A stretch of DNA of 64,000 nucleotides. Source: Bacillota bacterium (lineage in GTDB: Bacteria > Bacillota > Clostridia > Christensenellales > SZUA-584). A program made the translations under genes and the position numbers. Of the stretch, positions 1-8,426 are shown in pieces; the first letter of the stretch is position 1, and every line of letters starts with the position of its first letter. The stretch is taken from the NCBI GenBank assembly GCA_023406895.1, contig JAEXTV010000034.1, positions 1 to 64,000 on the forward strand, read 5' to 3'. The notes under the pieces were generated by a model, which saw only the letters and a list, made by a program, of their open reading frames with translations, searched no databases and was not told where the DNA came from.

Positions 1-77
1 CCGCTTTAGCGGCGGCCCGAAAAAACTATGCGGTTGGCAAACTATTCAATGCGCTTGCAAGCGCAAGCCGGTAATAT

Positions 78-120
78 GCCCTTATAGGGCTAGAGCATGC
101 CACCCGCTGAGCGGGTGGTC
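78..120. repeat. Hairpin-forming interspersed repeat, copy 1
   Basis: Two successive perfect hairpins are visible: a 5-bp stem at 78-90 (GCCCT/AGGGC) and an 8-bp stem at 100-118 (CCACCCGC/GCGGGTGG, 3-nt loop). Neither is followed by a T run, so this does not look like a simple terminator. The motif TAGGGCT-N3-GCAT-R-CCAC occurs again near 7841, which points to a small interspersed repeat family. Function is unknown. Confidence 0.45.
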
Positions 121-170
121 ATGACTGCGCCCGCCTTTGCCGCATCACATATTGATTTTAGGTTCGAAAT

Positions 171-225
171 GTTGCATTTGCAACTTACGGACGTGCCGGT
201 ATGCGATATGATCGTTGATGTCAAC
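171..225 (+). promoter_or_regulatory. hcp promoter with two palindromes (CRP/FNR-like site)
   Basis: A -10-like hexamer TATGAT lies at 207-212 with no good -35. The palindrome GTTGC-N4-GCAAC (171-184) is centred at 177.5, about -41.5 from the predicted start near 219. That is the usual class II position for a CRP/FNR-family activator. A second palindrome, GTTGA-TG-TCAAC (214-225), overlaps the predicted start. In other anaerobes hcp is controlled by the CRP/FNR-family regulator HcpR; assigning that regulator here is inference. Confidence 0.45.
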
Positions 226-258
226 ATGATTCGAAATTATTTATGGAGGAATTGAAAT

Positions 259-1827
259 ATGGCAAACGAGATGTTTTGTTTTCAGTGTGAACAGACGGCA
301 AAAGGCACAGGCTGCACAGGCTCTGCGGGCGTATGCGGCAAGACAGCGGATATCGCGAATCTGCAGGACGCACTGACAGACGCGCTGATTAACCTCGCGG
401 GCGCGGTAAAAGGCAGCCCGACGAAGCAGGCGGTGCGCGTGATGATTGACGGGCTGTTTGCGACGATTACGAATGTCAACTTTGATGCCGACGATATCAA
501 GGCGCTGATTGACGAGGCGAACCTCGAAGCCACGCTGGCGGGCGGACGGTTTAAGAGCATCACCAACGAGCCGCTCACGCTTTGGGGCGAAAACGAGGAT
601 GTACGCTCATTGAAATCGCTGATACTGCTCGGGCTGCGCGGTGTGGCGGCATACGCGTACCATGCGGCGGCGCTGGGCTACGAGAAAGACGACGTCAACC
701 GCTTCTTCTTTGAGGGCTTGAGCGCGGTCGGCGATGACAGCGCGACGATGGAATCGCTGTTGCCTGTGGTGATGAAGGTGGGCACGGTCAACCTCGCATG
801 CATGGAACTGCTCGACAAAGCCAACACGGATGTCTACGGCACACCGGTGCCCGTCAAAGTGCCGCTGTCGGTTGAAAAGGGGCCGTTTATCGTGATATCG
901 GGCCATGACCTGCACGATTTGTATCTTTTGCTCGAACAGACAAAGGGCAAGGGCGTCAACGTATACACACACGGCGAGATGTTGCCCGCGCACGCTTACC
1001 CGAAGCTCAAGGCGTATCCGCAGCTTAAAGGCAACTTCGGGACGGCATGGCAGAACCAGCAGAAGGAGTTTGCTGGCGTCCCCGCGGCGTTCCTTTTTAC
1101 AACAAACTGTTTGATGCCCGTGAAGGAAAGCTACAGCGACCGCGTGTTCACGACGGGCGTTGTGGGGTATCCGGAAATGGTGCACATCGACAAGGACAAG
1201 GATTTTACGCCTGTGATTGAAAAGGCACTCGCGCTGGGCGGCTTTGACGAGGATAAGACCTTCACGGGGCTCAACGGCGGCACGAGCGTGACCACGGGCT
1301 TCGGACACGGCACTGTGCTGTCTGTGGCAGATAAGGTGATCGACGCCGTCAAAGCGGGCGCGATCAAGCACTTCTTCCTCGTGGGCGGCTGCGACGGTGC
1401 GCGTACCAAGCGCAGCTATTACACCGATTTTGTGAAGCAGACGCCGGATGATACGATTGTGCTGACGCTTGCGTGCGGCAAGTACCGCTTCAACGATCTT
1501 GATCTCGGAGAGATCGGCGGGCTGCCGCGTATTATGGACATGGGGCAGTGCAACGACGCGTACAGCGCGATTCGTGTGGCGGTGGCGCTCAGCGAAGCGT
1601 TTGAGTGCGGCGTGAACGAGCTGCCGCTGACGCTTGTGCTTTCGTGGTATGAGCAAAAAGCGGTTTGCATACTGCTGACGCTGCTTGCGCTCGGCCTCAA
1701 AAATATTTACCTCGGGCCCTCGCTGCCTGCGTTCGTGTCGCCGAATGTGCTGAATTTCCTCGTGGAGAACTACGGCATCACGCCGACGGGAGACGCGAGT
1801 GAGGATTTGAAGAAGATACTCGGATAG
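259..1827 (+). CDS. hcp: Hydroxylamine reductase / hybrid-cluster protein, class I
   Basis: A 522-residue cytoplasmic iron-sulfur protein. The family reduces NO and hydroxylamine and protects anaerobes from nitrosative stress. The N-terminus carries C7, C10, C19 and C26 (C-X2-C-X8-C-X6-C), the spacing of the [4Fe-4S] class I enzymes. The hybrid-cluster ligands are all visible: His in SGHDLHD, Glu in YTHGEML, C284, C378 (GGCDGA), C406 (LACGK), C431 (MGQC), and E465/K467 in WYEQK. Full length for the family. The start is set by GGAGG about 8 nt upstream. It stands alone, with a terminator at 1843-1873. It could be called by the older name prismane protein. Confidence 0.96.
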   Translation: MANEMFCFQCEQTAKGTGCTGSAGVCGKTADIANLQDALTDALINLAGAVKGSPTKQAVRVMIDGLFATITNVNFDADDIKALIDEANLEATLAGGRFKSITNEPLTLWGENEDVRSLKSLILLGLRGVAAYAYHAAALGYEKDDVNRFFFEGLSAVGDDSATMESLLPVVMKVGTVNLACMELLDKANTDVYGTPVPVKVPLSVEKGPFIVISGHDLHDLYLLLEQTKGKGVNVYTHGEMLPAHAYPKLKAYPQLKGNFGTAWQNQQKEFAGVPAAFLFTTNCLMPVKESYSDRVFTTGVVGYPEMVHIDKDKDFTPVIEKALALGGFDEDKTFTGLNGGTSVTTGFGHGTVLSVADKVIDAVKAGAIKHFFLVGGCDGARTKRSYYTDFVKQTPDDTIVLTLACGKYRFNDLDLGEIGGLPRIMDMGQCNDAYSAIRVAVALSEAFECGVNELPLTLVLSWYEQKAVCILLTLLALGLKNIYLGPSLPAFVSPNVLNFLVENYGITPTGDASEDLKKILG

Positions 1828-1842
1828 AAATAGACACTCTGA

Positions 1843-1873
1843 GGCCGCTGACATAGGTAGTCGGCGGTCTTTT
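1843..1873 (+). terminator. hcp terminator
   Basis: A 10-bp stem with wobbles (1843-1852 with 1860-1869) is followed by TTTT, 16 nt after the hcp stop codon. Confidence 0.75.
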
Positions 1874-2347
1874 GCTTTGTAAAGACAGAACTCCCTCAGT
1901 CGCCTCACGGCGACAGCTCCCTCTTGGAGGGGGCCAAGAGTGCGGTTGTTTTTGAACATGCGGTGAAGGCATGAAGTGACAATTGGCCGTGATAAGTGAA
2001 TTGCCCAAGCATCCCTCTGGAGGGAGGTGGCACGAAGTGCCGGAAGGAGGAATGCACCAATGCGTTTTTAAAAAAGGGTAACGTATGATATAAAATGGTG
2101 ATCGCATGTAGCAATACCCGCAGTCGCCACACGGCGACAGCGCGCAACTTATATCATGTCATTCTGAGCGTCAGCGAAGAATCCCATGTCAAGTGCTCTG
2201 CAGGATGAGTGTCGCTACAAACGTGACTTCTCTATGCAAAATCGCATGCGGAGGGTTTCGTAAATTTCGTGGCACAGGCGGTTGTATTTCGTAAAGCGGC
2301 ATTGTACGCTGATACCACATGATATTGGAAATAATGGGAGGATGACC
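1874..2347. repeat. Intergenic cluster of interspersed repeats
   Basis: This gap contains no convincing gene. It holds several short repeats. At 1890-1938 is a CTCCCTCAGTCGCC...GGCGACAGCTCCCTC element, seen again four times at 12.6-13.2 kb. At 2010-2052 is CCCTCTGGAGGGAGGTGG followed by CACGAAGTGCCGG, related to 4310-4350. A partial copy lies at 2119-2141. A CATTCTGAGCG...AGCGAAGAATC element lies at 2158-2186. From general knowledge, such mini-repeats are common between clostridial genes. Confidence 0.6.
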
Positions 2348-4231
2348 ATGAAACGACTTATCATATTGATGCTGTGTGTGCTGCTGGCGGTGTCACTCAT
2401 GGCATGCGAAAAAGCACCCGTTGCGGCGGAGCCGTCATCGGCACAGACGCCGGACGCTGAGTCAACTGCGGCAGTACCCGATTCACCTGAGGTTTACCTT
2501 GACGCCTCGGCAAGCACGCAGGAGCGCGTGGCCGATCTGCTTAAAAGAATGAGCCTTGAAGACAAGGCGGGGCAGATGGTGCAGGGCGAGCAGTATCCCG
2601 TGTGCAATGCCGATATGAAGGAGCTCGGCCTTGGCTCCGTCCTGAGCGGCGGCGGCTCCGTGCCCGACAACGACAATTCCGTGGAACACTGGAATGAGGT
2701 GCTCGACGGATTCCAGAAAGCGGCGCTCTCACGGGATTTGAAGATCCCGTACATATACGGTGCTGACGCGGTACACGGGCACAACACGGTATACGGTGCG
2801 GTGATTTTTCCGCATAATATCGGTATCGGCGCGGCGAACGACCCCGAACTGACTAAGCAGATGGGGGCCTACGTGGCCGGTGAGATGAAGCTGACGGGTA
2901 TTCTCTGGAACTTTGGACCCTGCGTGGCCGTGGTGCAGGACCCGCGTTGGGGGCGCACTTATGAGAGCTACTCGAGCAACCCGGATACCGTCTGCGCACT
3001 GGCCTCGGCGTTTGCTCAGGGGCAGATGGATGAAGGCGTGCTGCCGTGCGCGAAGCACTTTGTAGCGGACGGAGGCACCACCTTTGGCACGGGCGAAGGC
3101 GATTACCTGATAGACCGTGGCGACGCGCAAATGAGCGAAGAAGAGCTGCGGGCCGTTCATCTGGCACCGTATGTGCAACTGGTCAATGACGGTGTGAAAA
3201 GCGTGATGGTGTCGTTCAGCTCGTATCAAGGGCTCAAGATGCATGAACACAAGCATCTAATTACCGACGTCCTCAAAGGCGAGCTCGGTTTCGACGGCTT
3301 TGTCGTGACGGACTGGGAGGGCATATTAGGCATCAATGCGCCGACATACGATGCGCAGATCGTCGCTGCGGTCAATGCGGGTGTCGATATGCTGATGGAA
3401 CCGTATAACTACATGCTTGCAATAGAAGCGATTGTGAACGGCGTGAAGACCGGCGAGATTGCAGAGGAACGCGTGGACGACGCGGTATCGCGTATCCTCA
3501 CGGTGAAATTCAATATGGGGCTGTTTGAGGATCCGTATCTGGACAACACACCGATGAACGTGACCGAACTCGGCAGCGCGGACGGGCGCGCGCTCGCAAA
3601 AAAGCTTGTGGAAGAATCGCAGGTGCTGCTGAAAAACGAGAACGGCGTACTGCCGCTTAAAAAAGGCCAAAAGATTTATGTGACGGGCCCGGCAGCTGAC
3701 AGCATCGGCATTCAATGCGGCGGCTGGACGCTGAGCTGGCAGGGCATGCCGGACAAGGAACTGACGCCCGGTACCACGATTCTGCAAGGATTGCGGGACT
3801 GTGCGGACGAATACGATTTGACCGTCATCACGGACGAGAACCAGGCGCAAGACGCGGATGTGGTGCTGCTTGCAATCGGGGAAAAGCCGTACGCGGAATA
3901 TGAGGGCGACGCGCAGAACCTTTCGATCACGGGGGATTTGGGGCTGGACGGCAACAAAGCCGCGATAGACAAGGCGAAGGCGCTCGGCAAGCCGATTGTG
4001 ACGGTGATTGTGGCGGGACGTAACGTGCTGATTGACGATTATATCGGCGAATGGGACGCGGCGGTGATGAGCTATCTGCCCGGCACCGAGGGCGGCGGCA
4101 TCGTATCGCCGCTCGTGGGCGCAGCCAAGTTTACGGGCAAGCTGCCGATGCCGTGGTACAAATCGGAGGAGGATATCGGCAAGAACGGCGCACAGCTGCA
4201 GTTTGAGCTGGGATATGGTTTGACATACTGA
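2348..4231 (+). CDS. Glycoside hydrolase family 3 lipoprotein (beta-glucosidase/exo-glucanase type)
   Basis: A 627-residue secreted lipoprotein: signal peptide MKRLIILMLCVLLAVSLMAC with lipobox Cys20, then a Ser/Ala/Pro-rich linker. The GH3 (beta/alpha)8 domain runs to about residue 410, with the KHF motif near 236 and the nucleophile D322 in VVTDWEGI. A C-terminal alpha/beta sandwich domain follows. KHFVADGGT and the nucleophile context resemble exo-1,3/1,4-beta-glucanases (plant ExoI type), so beta-glucan oligosaccharides are the likely substrates; this is inferred. The start is the ATG at 2348, six bases after GGGAGG (2336-2341); upstream ATG codons are too close to that site or lack one. 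No transporter is adjacent. Confidence 0.9.
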   Translation: MKRLIILMLCVLLAVSLMACEKAPVAAEPSSAQTPDAESTAAVPDSPEVYLDASASTQERVADLLKRMSLEDKAGQMVQGEQYPVCNADMKELGLGSVLSGGGSVPDNDNSVEHWNEVLDGFQKAALSRDLKIPYIYGADAVHGHNTVYGAVIFPHNIGIGAANDPELTKQMGAYVAGEMKLTGILWNFGPCVAVVQDPRWGRTYESYSSNPDTVCALASAFAQGQMDEGVLPCAKHFVADGGTTFGTGEGDYLIDRGDAQMSEEELRAVHLAPYVQLVNDGVKSVMVSFSSYQGLKMHEHKHLITDVLKGELGFDGFVVTDWEGILGINAPTYDAQIVAAVNAGVDMLMEPYNYMLAIEAIVNGVKTGEIAEERVDDAVSRILTVKFNMGLFEDPYLDNTPMNVTELGSADGRALAKKLVEESQVLLKNENGVLPLKKGQKIYVTGPAADSIGIQCGGWTLSWQGMPDKELTPGTTILQGLRDCADEYDLTVITDENQAQDADVVLLAIGEKPYAEYEGDAQNLSITGDLGLDGNKAAIDKAKALGKPIVTVIVAGRNVLIDDYIGEWDAAVMSYLPGTEGGGIVSPLVGAAKFTGKLPMPWYKSEEDIGKNGAQLQFELGYGLTY

Positions 4232-4246
4232 TTGAATTAACGAATG

Positions 4247-4281
4247 AAAAACGGCGCGGTGGCAGTCACTGCGCCGTTTTT
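4247..4281 (+). terminator. GH3 gene terminator
   Basis: A stem of AAAAACGGCGC paired with GCGCCGTTTTT, with a partly paired 14-nt loop, ends in a T run. The A-rich left arm means it could also work on the minus strand. Confidence 0.8.
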
Positions 4282-4309
4282 CGTCTATGAACACGTCGGG
4301 TTCAAAAAG

Positions 4310-4350
4310 CCTTCTCCTCGAGGAGAAGGTGGCGCGAAGCGCCGGATGGG
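4310..4350. repeat. Interspersed repeat (CTTCTCCTCGAGGAGAAG type)
   Basis: An inverted repeat CCTTCTCCTCGAGGAGAAGG is followed by GGCGCGAAGCGCC and GGATG. It shares the general plan with the element at 2010-2052. It is non-coding. Nothing else is evident in 4282-4476. Confidence 0.55.
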
Positions 4351-4476
4351 TGTCTAATTCGCCGCATCATAGCGGCCGCCGATAAGCTGACGGTGATAAC
4401 GATGAATGAGATGACTCAAATCACTTAATTTGCTGTCATTCCGATGGTGTTTAATGAATGTAGTAAATGAAAACGA

Positions 4477-4894
4477 TCACATACCCATGTCAAACTCTTC
4501 TGACTCGTCGTCATCGTCCAGATAGTTAAACTTGACGGGGGCAGGGTCAAGCGAGGCGCGCTTATCGGTCACAAAAGCGAATATCCCGGAGAGCAGGAAG
4601 CAAACGGCTGCAGGAAAGCCGTATACGGTCACGGCGCAGAGCACGGCTGCGATCATATGCAGTATGCCCGCCGTCAGGCCTTTGCCGTTGATCTTTACCG
4701 CTCCGATGATGCCAAGAGCAACGCAAGTGCCCAGCAGCAGCGCCAGCACCCAAGCGACCGGTGTGAGTATTGCGCTTAAATCAAAGGAAACCGATTCGGC
4801 TGTTTGCGGCAGGAAATCCGGTGAAATAGATCAGTGCAGAGATACCGGCAAAAATCACACCGATGATGCTCAGCACGATTCCGGCTGTTTTCAT
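4477..4894 (-). pseudogene. DUF4064-like small membrane protein, frameshifted
   Basis: The ATG at 4894 follows a GGAGG and opens with MKTAGIVLSIIGVIFAGIS, the same start as the paralogues at 5467, 7040, 17550 and 18211. That frame stops after about 37 codons. Reading one base later, from a TTT run near 4820, restores a 90-residue tail with two more membrane segments and the acidic end DESEEFDMGM. The intact protein would be about 138 residues, the length of its neighbour at 5051-5467, which ends QDFDMGI. Either a real one-base insertion or a homopolymer sequencing error. Function of the family is unknown. Confidence 0.7.
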
Positions 4895-5050
4895 ACAGAC
4901 CTCCGATTATGGCATAATAAGCTAAAAAGCACTGATTTCATCATATAGGATTAATGCTTCTGCATCAAGACATAAAATGAATTTGAATACAGAATATTCA
5001 TGGTTTTGATAATGACATTAAAAAATGAGATGATGGCGATTAGCCTTTGA

Positions 5051-5467
5051 TTATATCCCCATATCAAAATCTTGAGAGCCGTCATCTTCTGAAGACTGAA
5101 CGCTCAAAGCAGCTCGCTTATCTGAGACAAACGCAAAAATGGCACCGAGCGCATAACAGATGGCAGACACGATACCGCAGACGCAGACAGCGCTTAAAAC
5201 CGCCGCAGCCACGAGCAGAACGCCGGATACCGCGCCTTTTTTACAGAGCAGCGCCGCGCCGACGAGCCCGAGCAGGAGGCTTAAAAACAGCACTGAGGAA
5301 AGCGCCCATCGCAGCGCAATCATGGCCTGAACAATGCCCTCGCCGCCGCTCAGCTCCGTCATGAGGCCGGGATATTTTAAAATCGCTTCGGCGTTAAAAG
5401 TGATTAAAGCGCAGTAAAGCGCGAAAAAACTCCCCACAATACCCAAAGTGACGCCTGCTTTTTTCAT
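5051..5467 (-). CDS. Small DUF4064-like membrane protein
   Basis: 138 residues with hydrophobic segments near 5-25, 55-80, 85-105 and 108-122, then a charged cytoplasmic tail (VSDKRAA...DDGSQDFDMGI). It is paralogous to the frameshifted gene just downstream and to three others in the window; all share an (M)K/RxAGxxxGIxG opening. The start is at 5467: GGGAG lies six bases before it, while the ATG at 5473 almost touches that site. Probably duplicated in tandem with 4477-4894. No function can be assigned beyond a membrane protein. Confidence 0.75.
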   Translation of the reverse strand: MKKAGVTLGIVGSFFALYCALITFNAEAILKYPGLMTELSGGEGIVQAMIALRWALSSVLFLSLLLGLVGAALLCKKGAVSGVLLVAAAVLSAVCVCGIVSAICYALGAIFAFVSDKRAALSVQSSEDDGSQDFDMGI

Positions 5468-5650
5468 AGCCATCTCCCGCCGGTTTCTTAAATGAAGGTC
5501 TGCTTTATGATACCCCCTTTGCGGCCTGTTTGCAACATTCCCGTACCGCTGACTTTTGGTGTATAATAACAAAAACGCGCATTTTGGTGCATCAATTGCG
5601 AGGACGTTAAACCTCCTGCGAGGTATTCTCATAGTGAAAGGAGCAGACGT

Positions 5651-6508
5651 ATGGACTGGCTGGAGCGGCTGAACCGGGCGGTGACTTATATTGAAGACAA
5701 TTTGGAGGGCGAGATTGAGATCGGCGAAGCGGCAAAGATCGCGTGCTGCTCATCGTTTCATTTTCAGCGTATGTTCTCTTACATCGCGGGCGTTCCGTTG
5801 TCGGAGTATATTCGACGGCGGCGCATGACGTGCGCCGCACTCAGGCTGCAGCAGGGTGAAGCCAAGGTGATCGATCTTGCGCTTGCTTATGGGTATGATT
5901 CACCCACGGCGTTTTCACGCGCTTTTGCGATGATACACGGGCTGCCACCGTCGGCAGCAAGGCAAAAAGGTGCCTTGCTCAAAGCCTATCCGCGACTTAA
6001 GTTCCTTATCACAATCAAAGGAGATACGGAAATGAACTACAGGATTGAACACAAGGATGCGTTTCGCATTGTGGGCGTGATGCGGCACTTCTGCACAACC
6101 ATAGAGGGGAGCTTTGAACAGGTGCCGATGTTTTGGGGAGAAGTTTCCAGCAAAGGAGATATTGAGAAGGTCATCGAAACCGGCAATGCGGAACCGTGCG
6201 GCGTGCTCGGCGTCTGCACCTGCATGGACGGCAAAGATTTTGATTACTACATCGCCTGCGCGTCAAACGAACCCGTACCGGAGGGGATGAGCGACTATGT
6301 GGTGCCCGCGTGTGACTGGGCGGTATTTGAGTGCATAGGCCCGATGCCCAACGCGATGCAGCAGCTGCAGACGCGCATCATCACCGAATGGCTGCCTGTG
6401 TCGGGATATGAATACGCGGACGCGCCCGACATCGAGGTGTATACGCAAGGGGATATGCAGTCATCCGATTACCGCTCGGAAGTGTGGCTGCCGGTAAAAA
6501 AAGCTTAA
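5651..6508 (+). CDS. AraC-family regulator with GyrI-like effector-binding domain
   Basis: 285 residues. Residues 1-110 form the double helix-turn-helix of the AraC/XylS family (SSFHFQRMFSYIAGVPLSEYIRRRR, then AYGYDSPTAFSRAF). Residues from about 128 form a GyrI-like/AraC_E_bind domain (YRIEHKDAFRIVGV), which binds small hydrophobic ligands or toxins in related proteins. GGAG lies 8-9 nt before the start. A second good ribosome site (AAAGGAG, 8 nt before the Met128 codon at 6032) could initiate the effector domain alone. Probably a local ligand-responsive activator; target genes are unknown. Paralogous in architecture to 10546-11409. Confidence 0.88.
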   Translation: MDWLERLNRAVTYIEDNLEGEIEIGEAAKIACCSSFHFQRMFSYIAGVPLSEYIRRRRMTCAALRLQQGEAKVIDLALAYGYDSPTAFSRAFAMIHGLPPSAARQKGALLKAYPRLKFLITIKGDTEMNYRIEHKDAFRIVGVMRHFCTTIEGSFEQVPMFWGEVSSKGDIEKVIETGNAEPCGVLGVCTCMDGKDFDYYIACASNEPVPEGMSDYVVPACDWAVFECIGPMPNAMQQLQTRIITEWLPVSGYEYADAPDIEVYTQGDMQSSDYRSEVWLPVKKA

Positions 6509-6540
6509 GATGATTAAACGGTGTTTATGATCTCGGATGA

Positions 6541-6579
6541 AAAAAAGGGTCCCGGCAAGCCGCCGGGACCGCGATGTTT
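6541..6579. terminator. Bidirectional terminator
   Basis: A perfect 9-bp stem (GGTCCCGGC at 6548-6556 with GCCGGGACC at 6562-6570) has an A run on the left and a T run on the right. It serves both the AraC gene (plus) and the membrane-protein gene converging from the minus strand. Confidence 0.88.
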
Positions 6580-6587
6580 TTTTGAGT

Positions 6588-7040
6588 TTACGCCGCCGCG
6601 GGAGCCGATTTCCCGGAGACAAGCGCGAGTATACCGCCGATGATGAAAAGAATCGAGGCGATAATCCCAATGCCCGTGAAGAAGCTCGGGACCGCCGCAA
6701 CCAGCATGAGAACGCCCGCGGTGACATTGTTTTTCTTCACTTTAACGGCACCAATAATACCGAGCACAGCACCGACGACGCTTAATCCGCACCACACATA
6801 GGCCCACACGGATACGGCACCCGCAGCAACGCTGGTCACCTCGTCAAGGCCGTCCAAATCAATATTAACCGTCACATCACCATCCGAGCTTTCGGCAATG
6901 ATATCTCCAAGCTGTTCATCCATATTGCTGACGACACTAGAAGCGGCACCCATAAAGGCACCTCCGGCCAAGAAAACGATGGCCGCAATGATAGCGAACG
7001 CGGCACCAATGATACCAAGAACCAAACTTGCTGTTTTCAT
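6588..7040 (-). CDS. Small DUF4064-like membrane protein
   Basis: 150 residues: the family opening MKTASLVLGIIGAAFAIIAA, an acidic extracytoplasmic loop (about residues 38-70, rich in Asp/Glu), then three further membrane segments including GAVLGIIGAVKVKKNNVTAGVLMLVAAVP, and a short tail. The KVKKNNVTAGV motif matches KKKNVAAGVMM in the paralogues at 17 and 18 kb. The start at 7040 has GGAGG five bases upstream. Single gene ending at the bidirectional terminator. Role unknown. Confidence 0.78.
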   Translation of the reverse strand: MKTASLVLGIIGAAFAIIAAIVFLAGGAFMGAASSVVSNMDEQLGDIIAESSDGDVTVNIDLDGLDEVTSVAAGAVSVWAYVWCGLSVVGAVLGIIGAVKVKKNNVTAGVLMLVAAVPSFFTGIGIIASILFIIGGILALVSGKSAPAAA

Positions 7041-7227
7041 TTTTACCTCCAAAAGATCATTTTCCATCAATATATACCACAAATTCACATATTAATCGAG
7101 AAAAATTTGCATATTTTATGTTAAGAATATATGCCATAATTGTGTATGAATTTACAAGACATAAAAGCGTTTTTAGCTGCTTTTAATGCAACGTGTCTAA
7201 AAATATGATAAAAATTAGAATTTGTCA

Positions 7228-7256
7228 TTGAAACTATTAATAAATTTAGGTATTAT
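7228..7256 (+). promoter_or_regulatory. SigA-type promoter of the 7287 lipoprotein gene
   Basis: TTGAAA (7228-7233), a 17-bp spacer and TATTAT (7251-7256), about 30 nt before the start codon. Confidence 0.65.
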
Positions 7257-7286
7257 TAAGAAAAAATAACAAAGGAAACGTATGTA

Positions 7287-7706
7287 ATGAAAAAAAGAGC
7301 AGTTGTATTTGTTTGTGTTTTACTGATTGCTGTGCTGGCCCTTGCCGCATGTGGCGCAGCCAGCGGCCCATCTGCAGTAGCTACGAAGTTCATGGATTCT
7401 ATTAAGAACGGTGATATCAACGCTATGGCGGATTGTTTTGAACCTGAAGTGGCAACCATGTTTAAAGCTGCGATGGATATGATGGGTGATGAAGCCATTG
7501 ATCTTGGTCAGTTGATCGGCGAATCCGGTGTAGATCCCGCTTCCATCAGCTACAGCATTACCAATGAGAAAATTGACGGGGATACGGCGACTGTCACAGT
7601 GGAAATGAAAGCGACGGTAAACGGAGAAGAACAGACAAATTCATCGGAACTTCCGCTTGCAAAAGTGGATGGAAAGTGGTACATTTCGCAGAATTTTGGA
7701 ATGTAA
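7287..7706 (+). CDS. Small secreted lipoprotein, DUF4878/NTF2-like
   Basis: 139 residues: a signal peptide with lipobox LAAC (lipidated Cys22), then an NTF2-like fold suggested by SAVATKFMDSIKNGDINAMADCF near the front and VTVEMKATVNGEE...LPLAKVDGKWYI at the end. This pattern is typical of DUF4878 lipoproteins, whose function is not established. It has its own promoter and terminator, so it is monocistronic. Confidence 0.75.
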   Translation: MKKRAVVFVCVLLIAVLALAACGAASGPSAVATKFMDSIKNGDINAMADCFEPEVATMFKAAMDMMGDEAIDLGQLIGESGVDPASISYSITNEKIDGDTATVTVEMKATVNGEEQTNSSELPLAKVDGKWYISQNFGM

Positions 7707-7741
7707 GAAACCAAAAAAATTAAAGCCAATTTTAAAAAGGG

Positions 7742-7770
7742 GCGCTGTTTTTGCAGCGCTTCTTTTCTTG
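7742..7770 (+). terminator. Terminator of the 7287 gene
   Basis: A GCGCTG/CAGCGC stem (7742-7747 with 7754-7759) is followed by CTTCTTTTCTT. Confidence 0.7.
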
Positions 7771-7840
7771 TGCTTGAGCGTAATAAACCACCAGTTATGC
7801 TGATGCGAATAAAAATGCTTCAGCCAGTCATATAACCACA

Positions 7841-7885
7841 TAGGGCTGGTGCATACCACTAACCGGCAGTTTTGATTATGTCCCT
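7841..7885. repeat. Hairpin repeat, degenerate copy 2
   Basis: TAGGGCTGGTGCATACCACT matches the core of the element at 78-120 (TAGGGCT-N3-GCAT-R-CCAC), but the GC-rich stem is decayed. A second inverted repeat, CCTCCGGC...GCAGGGAGG, lies just downstream. Confidence 0.35.
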
Positions 7886-7905
7886 CCGGCTTGCGGCAGG
7901 GAGGC

Positions 7906-7932
7906 AAAAAAAGCCCGAATGAATCGGGCTTT
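7906..7932 (-). terminator. Terminator of the 7943 gene
   Basis: A perfect 9-bp stem AAAGCCCGA/TCGGGCTTT (7910-7918 with 7924-7932) ends in a T run on the minus strand. Confidence 0.88.
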
Positions 7933-7942
7933 GTGTAAACGA

Positions 7943-8305
7943 TTATGCTTTCGTATCGTCGTCTTTCTGTTCGGTTTTGGGCTCGCCGACAAACATTTTC
8001 ACAATGATGCCCGATATGGGCACGGCAAAGAAGATGAGCCAGCCCGGATGCCAAAGGTGTAATACAAAACCCAAGTAGAGATAAACAGCAGCGCATAAAA
8101 ATGAGACGATACCGGAAACCATGGCCACGATGTCTTTTCTTTTTGTGAATATATCCACGATAATGGAAACAAACGGGATGCTCAAAAACACAAGCCAGGT
8201 CGGGCTCCAAATGCCCTGCGTGAAGCCGATGAATAAAAACACGAACGTCGCTAGCAGTGAGACAAGGCCGATGATTGAGCCGCCAATTGCATTCTTTTTA
8301 TCCAA
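7943..8305 (-). CDS. Four-TM membrane protein with an internal repeat
   Basis: 120 residues with four predicted membrane segments. The two halves are similar: FTQGIWSPTWLVFLSIPFVSIIVDIF and FVLHLWHPGWLIFFAVPISGIIVKMF, so the protein probably arose by internal duplication. The C-terminal tail is charged (KTEQKDDDTKA). It has its own promoter (8336-8364) and terminator. I do not recognise a named family with a known function. Confidence 0.75.
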   Translation of the reverse strand: MDKKNAIGGSIIGLVSLLATFVFLFIGFTQGIWSPTWLVFLSIPFVSIIVDIFTKRKDIVAMVSGIVSFLCAAVYLYLGFVLHLWHPGWLIFFAVPISGIIVKMFVGEPKTEQKDDDTKA

Positions 8306-8335
8306 ATGATGATACCTCCTATTCTTATTGCCATT

Positions 8336-8364
8336 ATTATATATTCGCTCGTGACCGAATGCAA
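8336..8364 (-). promoter_or_regulatory. SigA-type promoter of the 7943-8305 gene
   Basis: On the minus strand: TTGCAT (8364-8359), a 17-bp spacer and TATAAT (8341-8336), about 30 nt before the start codon. Confidence 0.75.
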
Positions 8365-8426
8365 TGATACCCGCCTGATATATGGAGAGAATTGATATAA
8401 AAAGGGCTGTTCTGGTTTAATGGGCC

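Noticed and set aside
607..1959. Minus-strand 450-codon frame antisense to hcp
   Set aside because: It runs through the full hcp gene, has His/Arg-rich low-complexity translation and no ribosome site. It is a codon-bias shadow.
3326..4294. Minus-strand 322-codon frame antisense to the GH3 gene
   Set aside because: Shadow of a well-supported gene, composition typical of antisense translation, and it crosses the terminator.
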